A DNA stretch of 40,947 nucleotides, taken from assembly GCA_964421085.1 (NCBI GenBank), contig CAYQVO010000036.1, positions 1 to 40,947 on the forward strand, read 5' to 3'. The notes below the pieces were generated by a model. The model searched no databases, was not told the DNA's origin, and worked only from the letters and a program-made list of their open reading frames with translations. This document shows, one piece after another, positions 32,383-40,719 of the stretch (positions within the stretch are counted from its first letter, which is position 1; each line of letters opens with the position of its first letter). The position numbers and the translations under genes are program-made. Origin of the DNA: CAYQVO01 sp964421085. GTDB lineage: Bacteria > Bdellovibrionota_C > UBA2361 > CAYQVO01.

Positions 32383-33834
32383 ATGAGCGCCCGCGCGAAG
32401 GTTTATGTCTTATTGTCTATTCTTCTTTTGATACCTCGCTTTGCGTCAGCCGGAAGCACCGCGACTGACTTCACGGGAAATGGTCAAAGCGAATTCCTTC
32501 TTGTCAATATCGACAAAGCAAACGGCAACACTTTGAACTGGATGACCTATTCATCGTTCCTGGCATCCTCCCACCCTCTCGGAACATTCGGCAAAGCCGG
32601 GGATCATGCGATTACAGCCGACTGGCTTGGAAAGGGCCCGCCGCAGATAGGAGTCGCGAGCCTCTCCGGCAGGGATAAGATTGTCTGGCGAATTCCCAAT
32701 GGGGCGACAGGGGGCGAATTCACCAGGCAGCTTGGTCCAAAGAGCGGAATTGCCCTCTCCGGCGCCGATTTCAACAACAACGGCATCGCAGACGGCACAG
32801 TCGTTTACCAGAACGGCGGAAACGTGATGTGGAAGATCTGGAACGACATGTTCACTTCCCTTGCTCCCAGGAGATCCACCCGGCACGCCTTTGGAGAACT
32901 GGGCGATCGCTTTTTCTTCGCAAACCCTGACGGCACAGGCGACTGGATGGGCGTGGTGAGGAAAGACACAAGGAAGAAGTCGCGTATTCTGCTTAAAAAT
33001 CCTTTCACCAACGAGGAACGATCAATCGTCGCTCCAGCGTCATTTGCCTCGACCGCCAAAGGGCCGTATCCGGTAAAGCAGGTCGACGGCAAAGATTACC
33101 TTGCATTTGCGATTTCAAAAAAATCAACCACAACTGTTTATCGCCAGCATCTCGACGGAAGGCGGGTCAAGGGGAAGGCGCTTCCGGCAAATGGCACCAT
33201 TATTGTGGGCAAATTCCGGCCGACGGGAGGAGAAGAACTTGCCATTCAGACAAAAACCGGATTCCTCGTCTATGATCCGCTGACAGGCAAACGGCGTAAA
33301 GTCATAGCTCCAGGCGGAATCGCGGTTGACGAGATAAATGTAAATCAGATCGGGGGATCCCCGGGCGACTGGTCTGATGGAAATCCCGGCGGAGGAACTC
33401 CCGGTTCCGGGACTCTTGCTGCGGTGTGTGCAGCGCACTCTCCCGTGGAATTCCCGCAGATGTTCATCAAATCGCAGGCATCCGGGCATCTTAGCGATCC
33501 CCGCTCGACAGGCTACACTGTCCTTTGCGGGACCCAGTGTCCTGTGAACCGGAAGAAGGCGGATTTCTTTTATGCGGACGGGACATACGCAGGGTCTGTG
33601 GGCATTTACAGCGTGTGGACCCCGACGGGCAAACCGCGCATGTACGGAGCGGCTTCCGCAGCGCCTCAGCATTTTGCAAGGACGATCGCTCGAAAAGCGA
33701 AAAGAATCGGCAACGGAAAACTGTATCTTCAGATCTCCCGCGCGAACAAAGGCTCAGGCACATTCTGCAAGGAGTTTGCGCCGACAGGACGCGTCGGCGG
33801 CGTCAAAACGTCCTATGGCGTGGTGATGCCCTGA
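32383..33834 (+). CDS. Secreted FG-GAP/VCBS-like repeat protein
   Basis: After a typical signal peptide (residues 1-23: RAKVYVLLSILLLIPRFASA), the 483-residue protein repeats a pattern of D-F/W-T/N-G-x-G/A-x-x-x-x (DFTGNGQSEFLLV, DWLGKGPPQIGV, DFNNNGIADGTVV, NPDGTGDWMGVV, KFRPTGGEELAI), as in FG-GAP/VCBS beta-propellers. A glycine- and serine-rich hinge (GSPGDWSDGNPGGGTPGSG) leads to a separate C-terminal domain with four cysteines (VCAAH, LCGTQC, GTFCKEF) that I cannot name. Start ATG 32383 has TGAGGT 6 bases upstream and comes right after the terminator. Its 3' end overlaps the convergent ferredoxin-like gene by 22 bases. Confidence 0.82.
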   Translation: MSARAKVYVLLSILLLIPRFASAGSTATDFTGNGQSEFLLVNIDKANGNTLNWMTYSSFLASSHPLGTFGKAGDHAITADWLGKGPPQIGVASLSGRDKIVWRIPNGATGGEFTRQLGPKSGIALSGADFNNNGIADGTVVYQNGGNVMWKIWNDMFTSLAPRRSTRHAFGELGDRFFFANPDGTGDWMGVVRKDTRKKSRILLKNPFTNEERSIVAPASFASTAKGPYPVKQVDGKDYLAFAISKKSTTTVYRQHLDGRRVKGKALPANGTIIVGKFRPTGGEELAIQTKTGFLVYDPLTGKRRKVIAPGGIAVDEINVNQIGGSPGDWSDGNPGGGTPGSGTLAAVCAAHSPVEFPQMFIKSQASGHLSDPRSTGYTVLCGTQCPVNRKKADFFYADGTYAGSVGIYSVWTPTGKPRMYGAASAAPQHFARTIARKAKRIGNGKLYLQISRANKGSGTFCKEFAPTGRVGGVKTSYGVVMP

Positions 33835-34547
33835 TAATCGCCGTTTACGCCTATTGTCGCTTCTTCGATAATTAAATCAGTTCTGCCGCTCAAGGCTGCC
33901 GCTTCTTCAACAATTGCGGTAAGACCGCCGCAGCACGGAACTTCCATTCGCACCACCAGGACGCGTGGTGTGCGGGCGGCACTGAATATGCCTGCGAGTT
34001 TTTCCACGTACCCTTCTGTGCGGTCAAGTTTGGGGCATCCCAAAACAACCGCCCTGCCCCGCAGAAACCTCCAGTGAACATCCGGGCATGCCACAGGAGC
34101 ACAGGTCGACAGGACAACGAGTTCTTTATCCGCAAAGAAAGGGGCCTCGGGTCTTACAAGGTGGAGCTGGACAGGCCAGTGGGTGAGTTCAGACGGAACA
34201 ATCCGGGATGGAGTTTCCCGGCCGACGTTTGACGGGGCGGAAGGTACTTTCTGAAACGAACGCACCTGCGAACCGGGACATCCGCTGCCCCCGCCGTGGA
34301 CATGAACAGCTTGCGCCGCCTTCATGCCGGGCGGCTCGACGAATGGTTCAGCTTCACGCTCAACGACAGTAAGAGCTCCTGCGGAGCACCCCTTGATGCA
34401 CGCGCCAAGCCCGTCACAGAAGCTTTCGTTCACCACCTTTGCCCTGCCGTTCACTATTGCAAGCGCCCCTTCGTGGCATGCCGTGATGCAGTCACCGCAC
34501 CCATTGCACAGTTCCTCGTTAATCTCGATTATTTTTCTCTTTGCCAT
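33813..34547 (-). CDS. Ferredoxin-like 4Fe-4S protein with extra C-terminal domain
   Basis: This protein has 244 residues counted from ATG 34547. The first cluster is complete (C14-x2-C17-x2-C20-x3-C24). The second reads C44-x2-L47-x2-C50-x3-C54 (CDGLGACIKGC), with leucine at the second ligand position. A conserved C-terminal region follows: LTHWPVQLHLVRPEAPFF, VVLSTCAPVACPDVHW, VVLGCPKLD and MEVPCCGGL. I know this architecture from anaerobes, where it is usually annotated only as a ferredoxin; the C-terminal cysteines look like a metal or redox site. It diverges from the Crp/Fnr gene and an FNR-like box lies between them, so oxygen- or redox-linked expression is likely. An upstream in-frame ATG at 34559 is less likely. 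Confidence 0.8.
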   Translation of the reverse strand: MAKRKIIEINEELCNGCGDCITACHEGALAIVNGRAKVVNESFCDGLGACIKGCSAGALTVVEREAEPFVEPPGMKAAQAVHVHGGGSGCPGSQVRSFQKVPSAPSNVGRETPSRIVPSELTHWPVQLHLVRPEAPFFADKELVVLSTCAPVACPDVHWRFLRGRAVVLGCPKLDRTEGYVEKLAGIFSAARTPRVLVVRMEVPCCGGLTAIVEEAAALSGRTDLIIEEATIGVNGDYQGITTP

Positions 34548-34603
34548 ATCCGAAAGCATCCGATGTCAGCTTGTGACTTTTCCAGCCATCAGTCAGAATT
34601 TCA

Positions 34604-34617
34604 TTGATCTGAGTCAA
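34604..34617. promoter_or_regulatory. FNR-like operator TTGAT-N4-GTCAA
   Basis: TTGATCTGAGTCAA matches the FNR/DNR consensus TTGAT-N4-ATCAA at nine of ten defined bases. It lies 14 bases before the Crp/Fnr start and 57 bases upstream of the ferredoxin-like start. The regulator's recognition helix has the ExxSR residues that read TTGAT half-sites, so self-binding is a direct prediction. Confidence 0.62.
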
Positions 34618-34630
34618 GATTCCGGAATTC

Positions 34631-35257
34631 ATGAAGAAAGCTTCAATTCTCACATCATGCCCGCTCTTTGCAGACCTTTCCCCTGCGCACATCGAGCGTC
34701 TTTCCGGCGAGACCAGGTACCGCAGCATTTCCCGGCGTGAAATCCTTTTTGTGGAGGAAGATCCGGGCCGGTCGATGTTCGTTCTTGGCAGCGGTGCAAT
34801 ACAGCTCTACAAAACCGCGGAAGACGGCTCGGAGACTGTCATAAAAATTGTGCGTCCCGGCGAGCCTTTTGCCGAGGTTATTCTTTTTGAGCAGAGAACG
34901 TATCCGGTTACCGCCGTCGCTATTGCAGCGTCTGAACTTCTGGAGATACCGAAGGACGCCGTGCGGAGTCTTCTTGCAGAGGAAGGCTTCCGGGATGATT
35001 TTATATCCACACTCCTCAGGAGGCAGAAATACCTGGCACAGAAACTTCATGAGATGACATCGCTCGATGTGGAGGAACGTTTCTTCCGGTTCCTCCGGGA
35101 GCACTACGGAGACCGGAAGATAATCACTGTGGATATATCGAAGAAAGATTTTGCCGCCGCGATAGGCGCAACTCCTGAAACACTTTCACGGCTGATAATG
35201 AGGCTCGAACAGGCGGGAGTGCTCGAGTGGGCGGGGAAAGAGATAAGGATTAAATAA
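34631..35257 (+). CDS. Crp/Fnr-family transcriptional regulator
   Basis: This regulator of 208 residues has an N-terminal cyclic-nucleotide-type beta roll (ISRREILFVEEDPGRSMFVLGSGAIQLYK, PGEPFAEVILFEQR), a long dimer helix (about 115-140) and a C-terminal winged helix. The recognition helix reads PETLSRLIMRLE with E183, S186 and R187, the FNR-type pattern for TTGAT. Only one cysteine is present (C10), so it cannot hold an FNR [4Fe-4S] cluster; a DNR/HcpR-like heme or small-ligand sensor is more likely. An FNR-like box lies in its own upstream region and faces the ferredoxin-like gene, its probable target. Confidence 0.9.
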   Translation: MKKASILTSCPLFADLSPAHIERLSGETRYRSISRREILFVEEDPGRSMFVLGSGAIQLYKTAEDGSETVIKIVRPGEPFAEVILFEQRTYPVTAVAIAASELLEIPKDAVRSLLAEEGFRDDFISTLLRRQKYLAQKLHEMTSLDVEERFFRFLREHYGDRKIITVDISKKDFAAAIGATPETLSRLIMRLEQAGVLEWAGKEIRIK

Positions 35258-35281
35258 AAGGAGCCGGAGAACAACACTCCC

Positions 35282-36181
35282 CTATTCCACATTCTGCAGC
35301 TGTTCTTTGAGCTTTTCGATCTCCGTCTTCCCCTCGACTACAAGCGCCTGAATAACCGCATCCTGCGCCTTTGAAGCAACTGTGTTGAATTCCCGGAGAA
35401 ACTCCTGGGAAATGAAATCAAGCTTCCTGCCCAGCGCTTCTTCGGCGAGAGTTTTTTCAAACTGGGCAAAATGGCTTTCGAGACGCACAAGTTCTTCCGT
35501 AACATCAGCTCTATCGCAGTAAAGAACAATTTCAGCGGCCAGACGCGACTCATCCACAGAGACTTCCGGTTCGAGCCTCTTTACCCTGCCGTAAATCCGC
35601 TCCCTGAACTTTTCCGGAAGACCAGCCGACGCCTTCTTCACCTTTGCGTGAATCTGGCGCAGTATCTCGAGACGCTTTCTGATGTCTCCACTCATTGCGC
35701 ACCCTTCTGCCTCTCTCATACGCGCAAGATTACGAAGGGCTTCTTCAAAAAGCGGAATAATGACCGCCCTTTCACTGTCGAGGTCGACAATCTCCTCCGC
35801 AGATGCCACAATCTCTCCCCGCTTCAACCCTTCGATGACGACATTTTCTTTCATCGCGTCGAACGAACACCCCTGCGACTCAATCGCCCTCCGGCACATC
35901 TCCACGTATGCCCCGAACGCCGCAGCATCAAAAGAAATCGCCTGAACTCCACTTGTGCCTGTCCGCCGCGTCAAGCTGAGATCGATTTTACCTCTTCCTG
36001 CATAGCGCGAGACAAGAGGGCGCAGTTCATACTCGAGCGCGGAAAGGTTTTTCGGAAGTTTTATCGAAATATCGAGAAACCGGTGATTGACGGATCTCGC
36101 TTCCACTTCGTAGATGATTCCGGAACTTTCGGCCTTTGCCTGCCCGAATCCTGTCATGCTTTTCAATCGGCTTTCTTTCAT
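35282..36181 (-). CDS. YicC family endoribonuclease
   Basis: This protein of 299 residues has the typical beginning KSMTGFGQAKAE, VEARSVNHRFLDISIKLP and the C-terminal DUF1732 region LDFISQEFLREFNTVASKAQD. YicC proteins are endoribonucleases that act on structured RNAs. The gene overlaps the heptose kinase by 4 bases (ATGA), which makes it the last gene of the LPS-core operon. The more common partner gmk is elsewhere. Length and motifs are normal; the assignment is firm. Confidence 0.93.
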   Translation of the reverse strand: MKESRLKSMTGFGQAKAESSGIIYEVEARSVNHRFLDISIKLPKNLSALEYELRPLVSRYAGRGKIDLSLTRRTGTSGVQAISFDAAAFGAYVEMCRRAIESQGCSFDAMKENVVIEGLKRGEIVASAEEIVDLDSERAVIIPLFEEALRNLARMREAEGCAMSGDIRKRLEILRQIHAKVKKASAGLPEKFRERIYGRVKRLEPEVSVDESRLAAEIVLYCDRADVTEELVRLESHFAQFEKTLAEEALGRKLDFISQEFLREFNTVASKAQDAVIQALVVEGKTEIEKLKEQLQNVE

Positions 36182-37197
36182 TTAGCGGCGGCCCCAAGCC
36201 GGTTAATGTCCACGATGAGGCGGGCCGGATCCACTGCGACTGTACCGACTTCGGAAACAACGATGCCTGCGCCGATATTAGCCAGGTCTCCTGCGACGAT
36301 GCAGGAAGCTCCCACAGCCATAGCGGCAGTAAAAAGGGCTGTCACTGTGTCGCCCGCACCGCTCACGTCAAATACTTCTTTCGCTACTGTGTCGAGAAAG
36401 ACTCCCTCGCTGCTGCCCGGAGGAAGAATTACGAGCCCCCCGTCTCCGAGGGTAATCATCATCATCTCAGCTTCCCATCTCTCGCGCAGCACTGCCGCCG
36501 CTTTTACCGCATCTTCCCTGCCGGACACTCTGATGCCGGAACCTGCCTCAGCTTCCTTACGGTTAGGTTTGGCCATCGTGATGCCTCGATAAAGGTCGTA
36601 GTTTTCCGGATGGGGGTCTACGACATAAGGCACGCTGGAGAGGCCCACTCTGCCCTTTTTCTTCGCTTCGTATAGCTTTCTGCAGAGCTGTTCGGACACT
36701 GTTCCCTTCGCATAATCAGAAACAATAAGAGCCTGACAGGAATCGATGTTGGCATCGACTACCGCGGCAAGCGCTTCGCGGAGAACCGGACCTGGTTCTG
36801 TTTTCTTTTCACGGTCGATCCTCACAATCTGCTGAGACTGCGCTATGACTCTTGTCTTAACGCTGGTAGGCCTGCTCCTGTCCACCATGACTCCGTCGTG
36901 CTGCACCCCGAGATCTCCGAGGAGCTTCATGACCATGTGCCCCTCTTCGTCCTCCCCGATAAATCCGCACAGACTGACCTGCACTCCAAGAGCGCGAAGA
37001 TTGTTCACTACATTTCCCGCCCCGCCCAGACGGTCTTCCGCGCGGCCGACTTCCACAACGGGAACAGGAGCTTCGGGCGAAATTCTCTCGCAACGGCCCC
37101 AGATATAACGATCGAGGATAATATCGCCCACGACCATGACGTGAGCGGACGACAGCTTTTCAAATACCGTCAGCAATTCCTGTTTGGTGCTTTTCAC
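36178..37197 (-). CDS. rfaE1: D-glycero-beta-D-manno-heptose-7-phosphate kinase (RfaE1/HldA)
   Basis: This PfkB-family kinase makes the 1,7-bisphosphate of the LPS heptose precursor. Signatures: MVVGDIILDRYIWG, the sugar site RLGGAGNVVNNL, VDPHPENYDLYRG, MAKPNRKEAEAG and the catalytic DVSGAGDTVTA. There is no C-terminal cytidylyltransferase domain, so the second activity must be on another gene. The start is GTG 37197 (339 residues): GGAGG lies 6 bases upstream, and the upstream stop reads TGAGGTG at this point. The longer frame from 37230 overlaps the GT9 gene and is unlikely. It lies between a GT9 heptosyltransferase and yicC on one strand. Confidence 0.93.
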   Translation of the reverse strand: MKSTKQELLTVFEKLSSAHVMVVGDIILDRYIWGRCERISPEAPVPVVEVGRAEDRLGGAGNVVNNLRALGVQVSLCGFIGEDEEGHMVMKLLGDLGVQHDGVMVDRSRPTSVKTRVIAQSQQIVRIDREKKTEPGPVLREALAAVVDANIDSCQALIVSDYAKGTVSEQLCRKLYEAKKKGRVGLSSVPYVVDPHPENYDLYRGITMAKPNRKEAEAGSGIRVSGREDAVKAAAVLRERWEAEMMMITLGDGGLVILPPGSSEGVFLDTVAKEVFDVSGAGDTVTALFTAAMAVGASCIVAGDLANIGAGIVVSEVGTVAVDPARLIVDINRLGAAAK

Positions 37198-37198
37198 C

Positions 37199-38233
37199 TC
37201 ACTCCTCCAGATAGCGCCGGACACGCGCAAACACTTCCTCCGGCTCGATTCGGGTCATGCATACGGTTCCGAGTCCCGGACACCTGCGCCTGCAGCAGGG
37301 ACCACACGGGACGCTCACAGAGAGAACTTCCACTTCCCTGCCCCTCGGTGCCGTCCGCGCCGCGGAAGTCGGCCCAAAGAGGGCTACATAAGGCGTACCG
37401 ACCGCAGCAGCTATATGCCCCGGTCCTGAATCCGGACCCGCACAGACATCGAGCGCCCTGACAGCGCCCGCAAGCTCTTCGAGGGACATCTTCCCGGCCA
37501 TATTCAGAACCCGATCACACTGCCCCCCGCGTTCACCCCGCAAGGTCTGCAGGATACGGTCTGCACGCCCTGCAGAAGCCGCATCTCCAAGAAGAACTAT
37601 CCCAGTATCATTGACTTCAAGCACTCTATCAATAAGGTGTTTACAGTGACCTTCAGGCCAGTCCTTTGACTCCCAGCTCGACCCGAGCACGAGCCCGAGC
37701 GACTTCCTGTAATTCAAGTCAGGACCTCTGATTTCACTCCCCCAGTCGGCCAGAAAAGCCGTTTTTTCTTCGCCCACTCCAATTCCGAGGTGCTCGAGAA
37801 ACTTGAAGTAGTGGTCGAATTTGTTGACGCCATCACCGCAGAATGGGATGTGCTCATTATTGAAAAGGAAGTTCCCCTCTTTTGCGTCCTTCCTGTTGAA
37901 CCCGATTCTTCTCGGGGCGCCGGAAAGCATCGAAAAGACGCCGCTCTTAAAATGCCGTTGCATATCGAGACATACATCAAAGTTCCGCGATCGCAGATCT
38001 GCACGCAGCTGAATCAGGCCTTTTAACGGGGAGGACCTGTGAAAAACAAGCGTTTCGTTTATTCCACTATGGAGCCTGACCAGTGGTGCGCATTTTGGCT
38101 CGACAAGCCACGTAATCCGCGCCGCCGGGAGTTCCTTTCGAAGTCTCGATGCCACCGCGAGTCCTCTCATGACATCGCCAATGGAACCCATAAGTACGAT
38201 AAGTATCGATGCGTCAGGAGGAAGGGTTTTCAC
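37199..38233 (-). CDS. Glycosyltransferase family 9 (LPS heptosyltransferase)
   Basis: This enzyme of 344 residues transfers heptose from ADP-heptose to the LPS core. GT9 features: the N-terminal MGSIGDVMRGLAVASRLR, LGSSWESKDWPEGH, and the donor site DVCAGPDSGPGHIAAAVGTPYVALFGPT. The C-terminal region has a cysteine set CGPCCRRRCPGLGTVCM, as in many deltaproteobacterial members. Starts at GTG 38233 with GAGGA upstream, overlapping the WaaP-like kinase by 20 bases. WaaC (heptose I) is more likely than WaaF because another GT9 gene lies upstream, but this is a guess. Confidence 0.9.
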   Translation of the reverse strand: MKTLPPDASILIVLMGSIGDVMRGLAVASRLRKELPAARITWLVEPKCAPLVRLHSGINETLVFHRSSPLKGLIQLRADLRSRNFDVCLDMQRHFKSGVFSMLSGAPRRIGFNRKDAKEGNFLFNNEHIPFCGDGVNKFDHYFKFLEHLGIGVGEEKTAFLADWGSEIRGPDLNYRKSLGLVLGSSWESKDWPEGHCKHLIDRVLEVNDTGIVLLGDAASAGRADRILQTLRGERGGQCDRVLNMAGKMSLEELAGAVRALDVCAGPDSGPGHIAAAVGTPYVALFGPTSAARTAPRGREVEVLSVSVPCGPCCRRRCPGLGTVCMTRIEPEEVFARVRRYLEE

Positions 38234-39005
38234 TGGAGTCCTCCTCGAAGCTCTGCCGCAGACCGAGACAGACCGCCTCCGACAAGAAATCGGGCAGACC
38301 GTGCTTTATCACTGCCCTTCTCCACCTTCGAAGGTAATAATCGCGGATACTGTTGAGGGACCAGCGGACTTTCCTCGCCTTGTCGAAGTCAAGAATGAAG
38401 AGCCTGTTCTCGCGATCCAGCACGACGTTGCCGGGGTGCAGATCCACGTGAAGGATGCGGTTTCTGATTAAGACTGCCAGCTGCCGGATAAAGGATGGAA
38501 CGATTTCGTGGCAGAAGTCCTCATTCTCCCGGCTGAGCTGAGCAAGGCTTCGCTTTCCGAGGATCTCGGACATTACAAGCCATGCCCTGTAAAATGGAAA
38601 TCCTGCATAGGCAAAGGCGACAGGCCGTGGCGCACTGACACCGATGGACCGAATGTGCACCAGCATTTCGAACTCTGCCTGGCCCCGCGTCATTCCCCAT
38701 TTCACATAGCGATTGCTCAGGAACCACTGTAAAAGTCCGCCCCGATGGTAGCATTTCACGATAACAGGTCCATGTTCCGGCAGGTTGCCAAGAATGATAT
38801 TCCCCCGTCCCTCGAGAACCGGGACGCCATCGTGCGAAGAATCCTTTGAGGAGAGAATCTTGTGGAGTTCCTGGACGGATACGGGCTTCTGCAGGAGGAG
38901 ATCTACCAGCGCCTCTTCGAAAACGCGATCCTTCTTCTCAGCTGCTCCGATACGGAATGAAGCAACGCGTTTTATGGCCACCTGTGAATTCTCTGTTCTG
39001 CTCAC
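38214..39005 (-). CDS. WaaP/Kdo-kinase-like lipopolysaccharide kinase
   Basis: This 263-residue kinase-fold protein of the LPS kinase family probably phosphorylates a core heptose or Kdo. Visible features: IVKCYHRGGLLQWF with the ATP lysine, FYRAWLVMSEILGKRSLA, the catalytic loop HVDLHPGNVVLD and the metal site ILDFDKARKVRW. The start is GTG 39005, 7 bases after the GT9 stop, so it is translated from the same mRNA. The end overlaps the next GT9 by 20 bases. Whether it is WaaP, WaaY or KdkA cannot be told without alignment. Confidence 0.88.
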   Translation of the reverse strand: MSRTENSQVAIKRVASFRIGAAEKKDRVFEEALVDLLLQKPVSVQELHKILSSKDSSHDGVPVLEGRGNIILGNLPEHGPVIVKCYHRGGLLQWFLSNRYVKWGMTRGQAEFEMLVHIRSIGVSAPRPVAFAYAGFPFYRAWLVMSEILGKRSLAQLSRENEDFCHEIVPSFIRQLAVLIRNRILHVDLHPGNVVLDRENRLFILDFDKARKVRWSLNSIRDYYLRRWRRAVIKHGLPDFLSEAVCLGLRQSFEEDSSENPSS

Positions 39006-39012
39006 ACTTCAC

Positions 39013-40032
39013 TTATACCCGAGGAAGAAGGTGTTCCTCAACTATTCTGATGACCTCCTCTGAACTGACTCCCATCGTGCATTCCCATGTGCCCGTGGGA
39101 CACTTCCTGCCGCCGTGCCGGCGGCACGGTCTGCAGCCGAGCCCGGTTTTTTCGGCAATAAAAGCGCTCTCGTTCTGCCAGGGGCCGAAACCGAACGAAG
39201 GACTTGTAGCGCAGAACATTACGACCGTTGGAGTTTTGAAGGCGGAACCCACATGGAGAGAAAGGCTGTCGTTGCATGCAAGGAGAGCTGCATTCTTCAT
39301 TATGAAAAGGAATTCATCAAGCGTGATGCGGCCCGTCAGATCCATGACCTCCGCATTCCGCGAGACCTGCCTGTTGTGCTCCTTTTCCTTCTCGGAACCG
39401 CAGATAACAACTCCCATCCCCTTCATCAGCAGATACGATGCAATGTCTCTGTACCCCTGCCACTGCCACCTCTTTGTCTCCCATTCACTTCCGGGAACAA
39501 GCACGGCGAAAGGCCTTGAATCGCCCTGAACCAGGACCTGCACTTCCGGTGAACATTCAGACGCAGCTGGAGGGAAAAGCCTCAGATCGGAAGAAATAGT
39601 CCCCGTTTTCTGCTGCCCGTCGAGAATCGCGAGTCTTCTCAGAACATCATGGACATCGGAAGGCCGGCCGACACTATTATTGTAAAGGAATGAAAGACGG
39701 GAATCTTCGAAGCCTGTGCGATCCGGTATGCCCGCAGCGAAAAGAAGCAGCGAAGTCCGGAATGATCGGTGAAGGCTGAAACACTTCTCGAACCTCATCT
39801 CCCGCAGCATCCGGGCAAAGCGGATCAACCCGAACGCGCCGCTGTGAATCCCCCGCTTTTCGAATGAAAGCACTCCTTTCAGGAGGGGATCCCTCTGGAC
39901 CAGAGGCCGGGCCTGCGGAGTGGTAAGCATCCAGATTTCGCTTCCGGGATAACACCGGCTTAAACCGGCGATGACCGGCGTCGACAGTACAACGTCGCCA
40001 AGAAAACCGGTCTGTGCAAGGAGGATCTTCAT
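39013..40032 (-). CDS. Glycosyltransferase family 9 (heptosyltransferase II-like)
   Basis: This is the first gene of the LPS-core operon. It encodes 339 residues from ATG 40032. GT9 features: MKILLAQTGFLGDVVLSTPV, the VLVPGSEWETKRW motif and the donor-binding LACNDSLSLHVGSAFKTPTVV. The C-terminal GLGCRPCRRHGGRKCPTG and WECTMGVSSEEV match WaaF-type enzymes. The open frame extends 45 residues further to 40167 but that leader is not GT9-like, so the shorter start is used although it lacks a clear ribosome site. Acceptor not proven. Confidence 0.9.
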   Translation of the reverse strand: MKILLAQTGFLGDVVLSTPVIAGLSRCYPGSEIWMLTTPQARPLVQRDPLLKGVLSFEKRGIHSGAFGLIRFARMLREMRFEKCFSLHRSFRTSLLLFAAGIPDRTGFEDSRLSFLYNNSVGRPSDVHDVLRRLAILDGQQKTGTISSDLRLFPPAASECSPEVQVLVQGDSRPFAVLVPGSEWETKRWQWQGYRDIASYLLMKGMGVVICGSEKEKEHNRQVSRNAEVMDLTGRITLDEFLFIMKNAALLACNDSLSLHVGSAFKTPTVVMFCATSPSFGFGPWQNESAFIAEKTGLGCRPCRRHGGRKCPTGTWECTMGVSSEEVIRIVEEHLLPRV

Positions 40033-40169
40033 TTTTGAGGGAGTGTAGCATGGATTGAGGGAAGCGGCTAATCTGGCATGAGGCTTGACGCAGTGGACCT
40101 CTGCCGCCTGGTCTTCAACTACCGCGACGCTTTTGAGCGATCCGGGGAGACCTTTTTTCAGCGTCACTG

Positions 40170-40481
40170 ATGAAGGTCAAAGACTTAAGCGAAAGTTCCC
40201 TCGTAAATGATCTTCGCGATCCCGGCTTCGCCGCCGGATTTCTTGAAGAAGTCCTGAAAGACGGCTCTCTCGAAGCCTTCCTTGCAGCGGTGAGACACGT
40301 TGTGCATGCAAACGGCGGAATGAAGCGAATCTCCACCAAAACGAAGCTGGGAAGAGAGAGCTTATACAAGGCACTCTCTGAAAACGGAAATCCTCGATTT
40401 TCAACTTTGTCTGCGCCGTTTCAAAGCATGGGTCTGAGGTTTTCCGTGCAGCGTGAAAAGAAGATCGGAAAAGCTGCTTGA
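40170..40481 (+). CDS. COG3636-type addiction-module antitoxin without visible toxin
   Basis: This protein of 103 residues follows the pattern of the HigA-like 'addiction module antidote' family: a short N-terminal LSESSLVNDLRDPGFAAGFLEEVLKDG, an HTH region (MKRISTKTKLGRESLYKALSENGNPRFSTL) and a C-terminal LRFSV strand. The cognate RelE/HigB-type toxin normally lies directly upstream; here the bases upstream are the leader of the heptosyltransferase gene, and no toxin frame is present on either side. It may be an orphan acting as a DNA-binding regulator. ATG 40170 has GATGAAGG with poor spacing; the N-terminal region argues for this start. Confidence 0.75.
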   Translation: MKVKDLSESSLVNDLRDPGFAAGFLEEVLKDGSLEAFLAAVRHVVHANGGMKRISTKTKLGRESLYKALSENGNPRFSTLSAPFQSMGLRFSVQREKKIGKAA

Positions 40482-40719
40482 AAGGTCTTCAACGGCGGGG
40501 CATTTCGGGCTTCATGGCCGGCCTGGAGAGTCAGGCAATAAAGGGAACTCTGCGCATCGCTTATGAGAGGAAGCAGAGGTCTGGTCTCCCACCGGAGGAG
40601 CGGCCGGGTCTCTGTCTGCTAAATGCACGTTTTTTCTCTTTTAGATAATTGCCTCATGGGCAAGGGCGCTCCCATGCTTTGCATTCACGCGACTCCTGAG
40701 AATCAAGCCTGTGGCAGTC

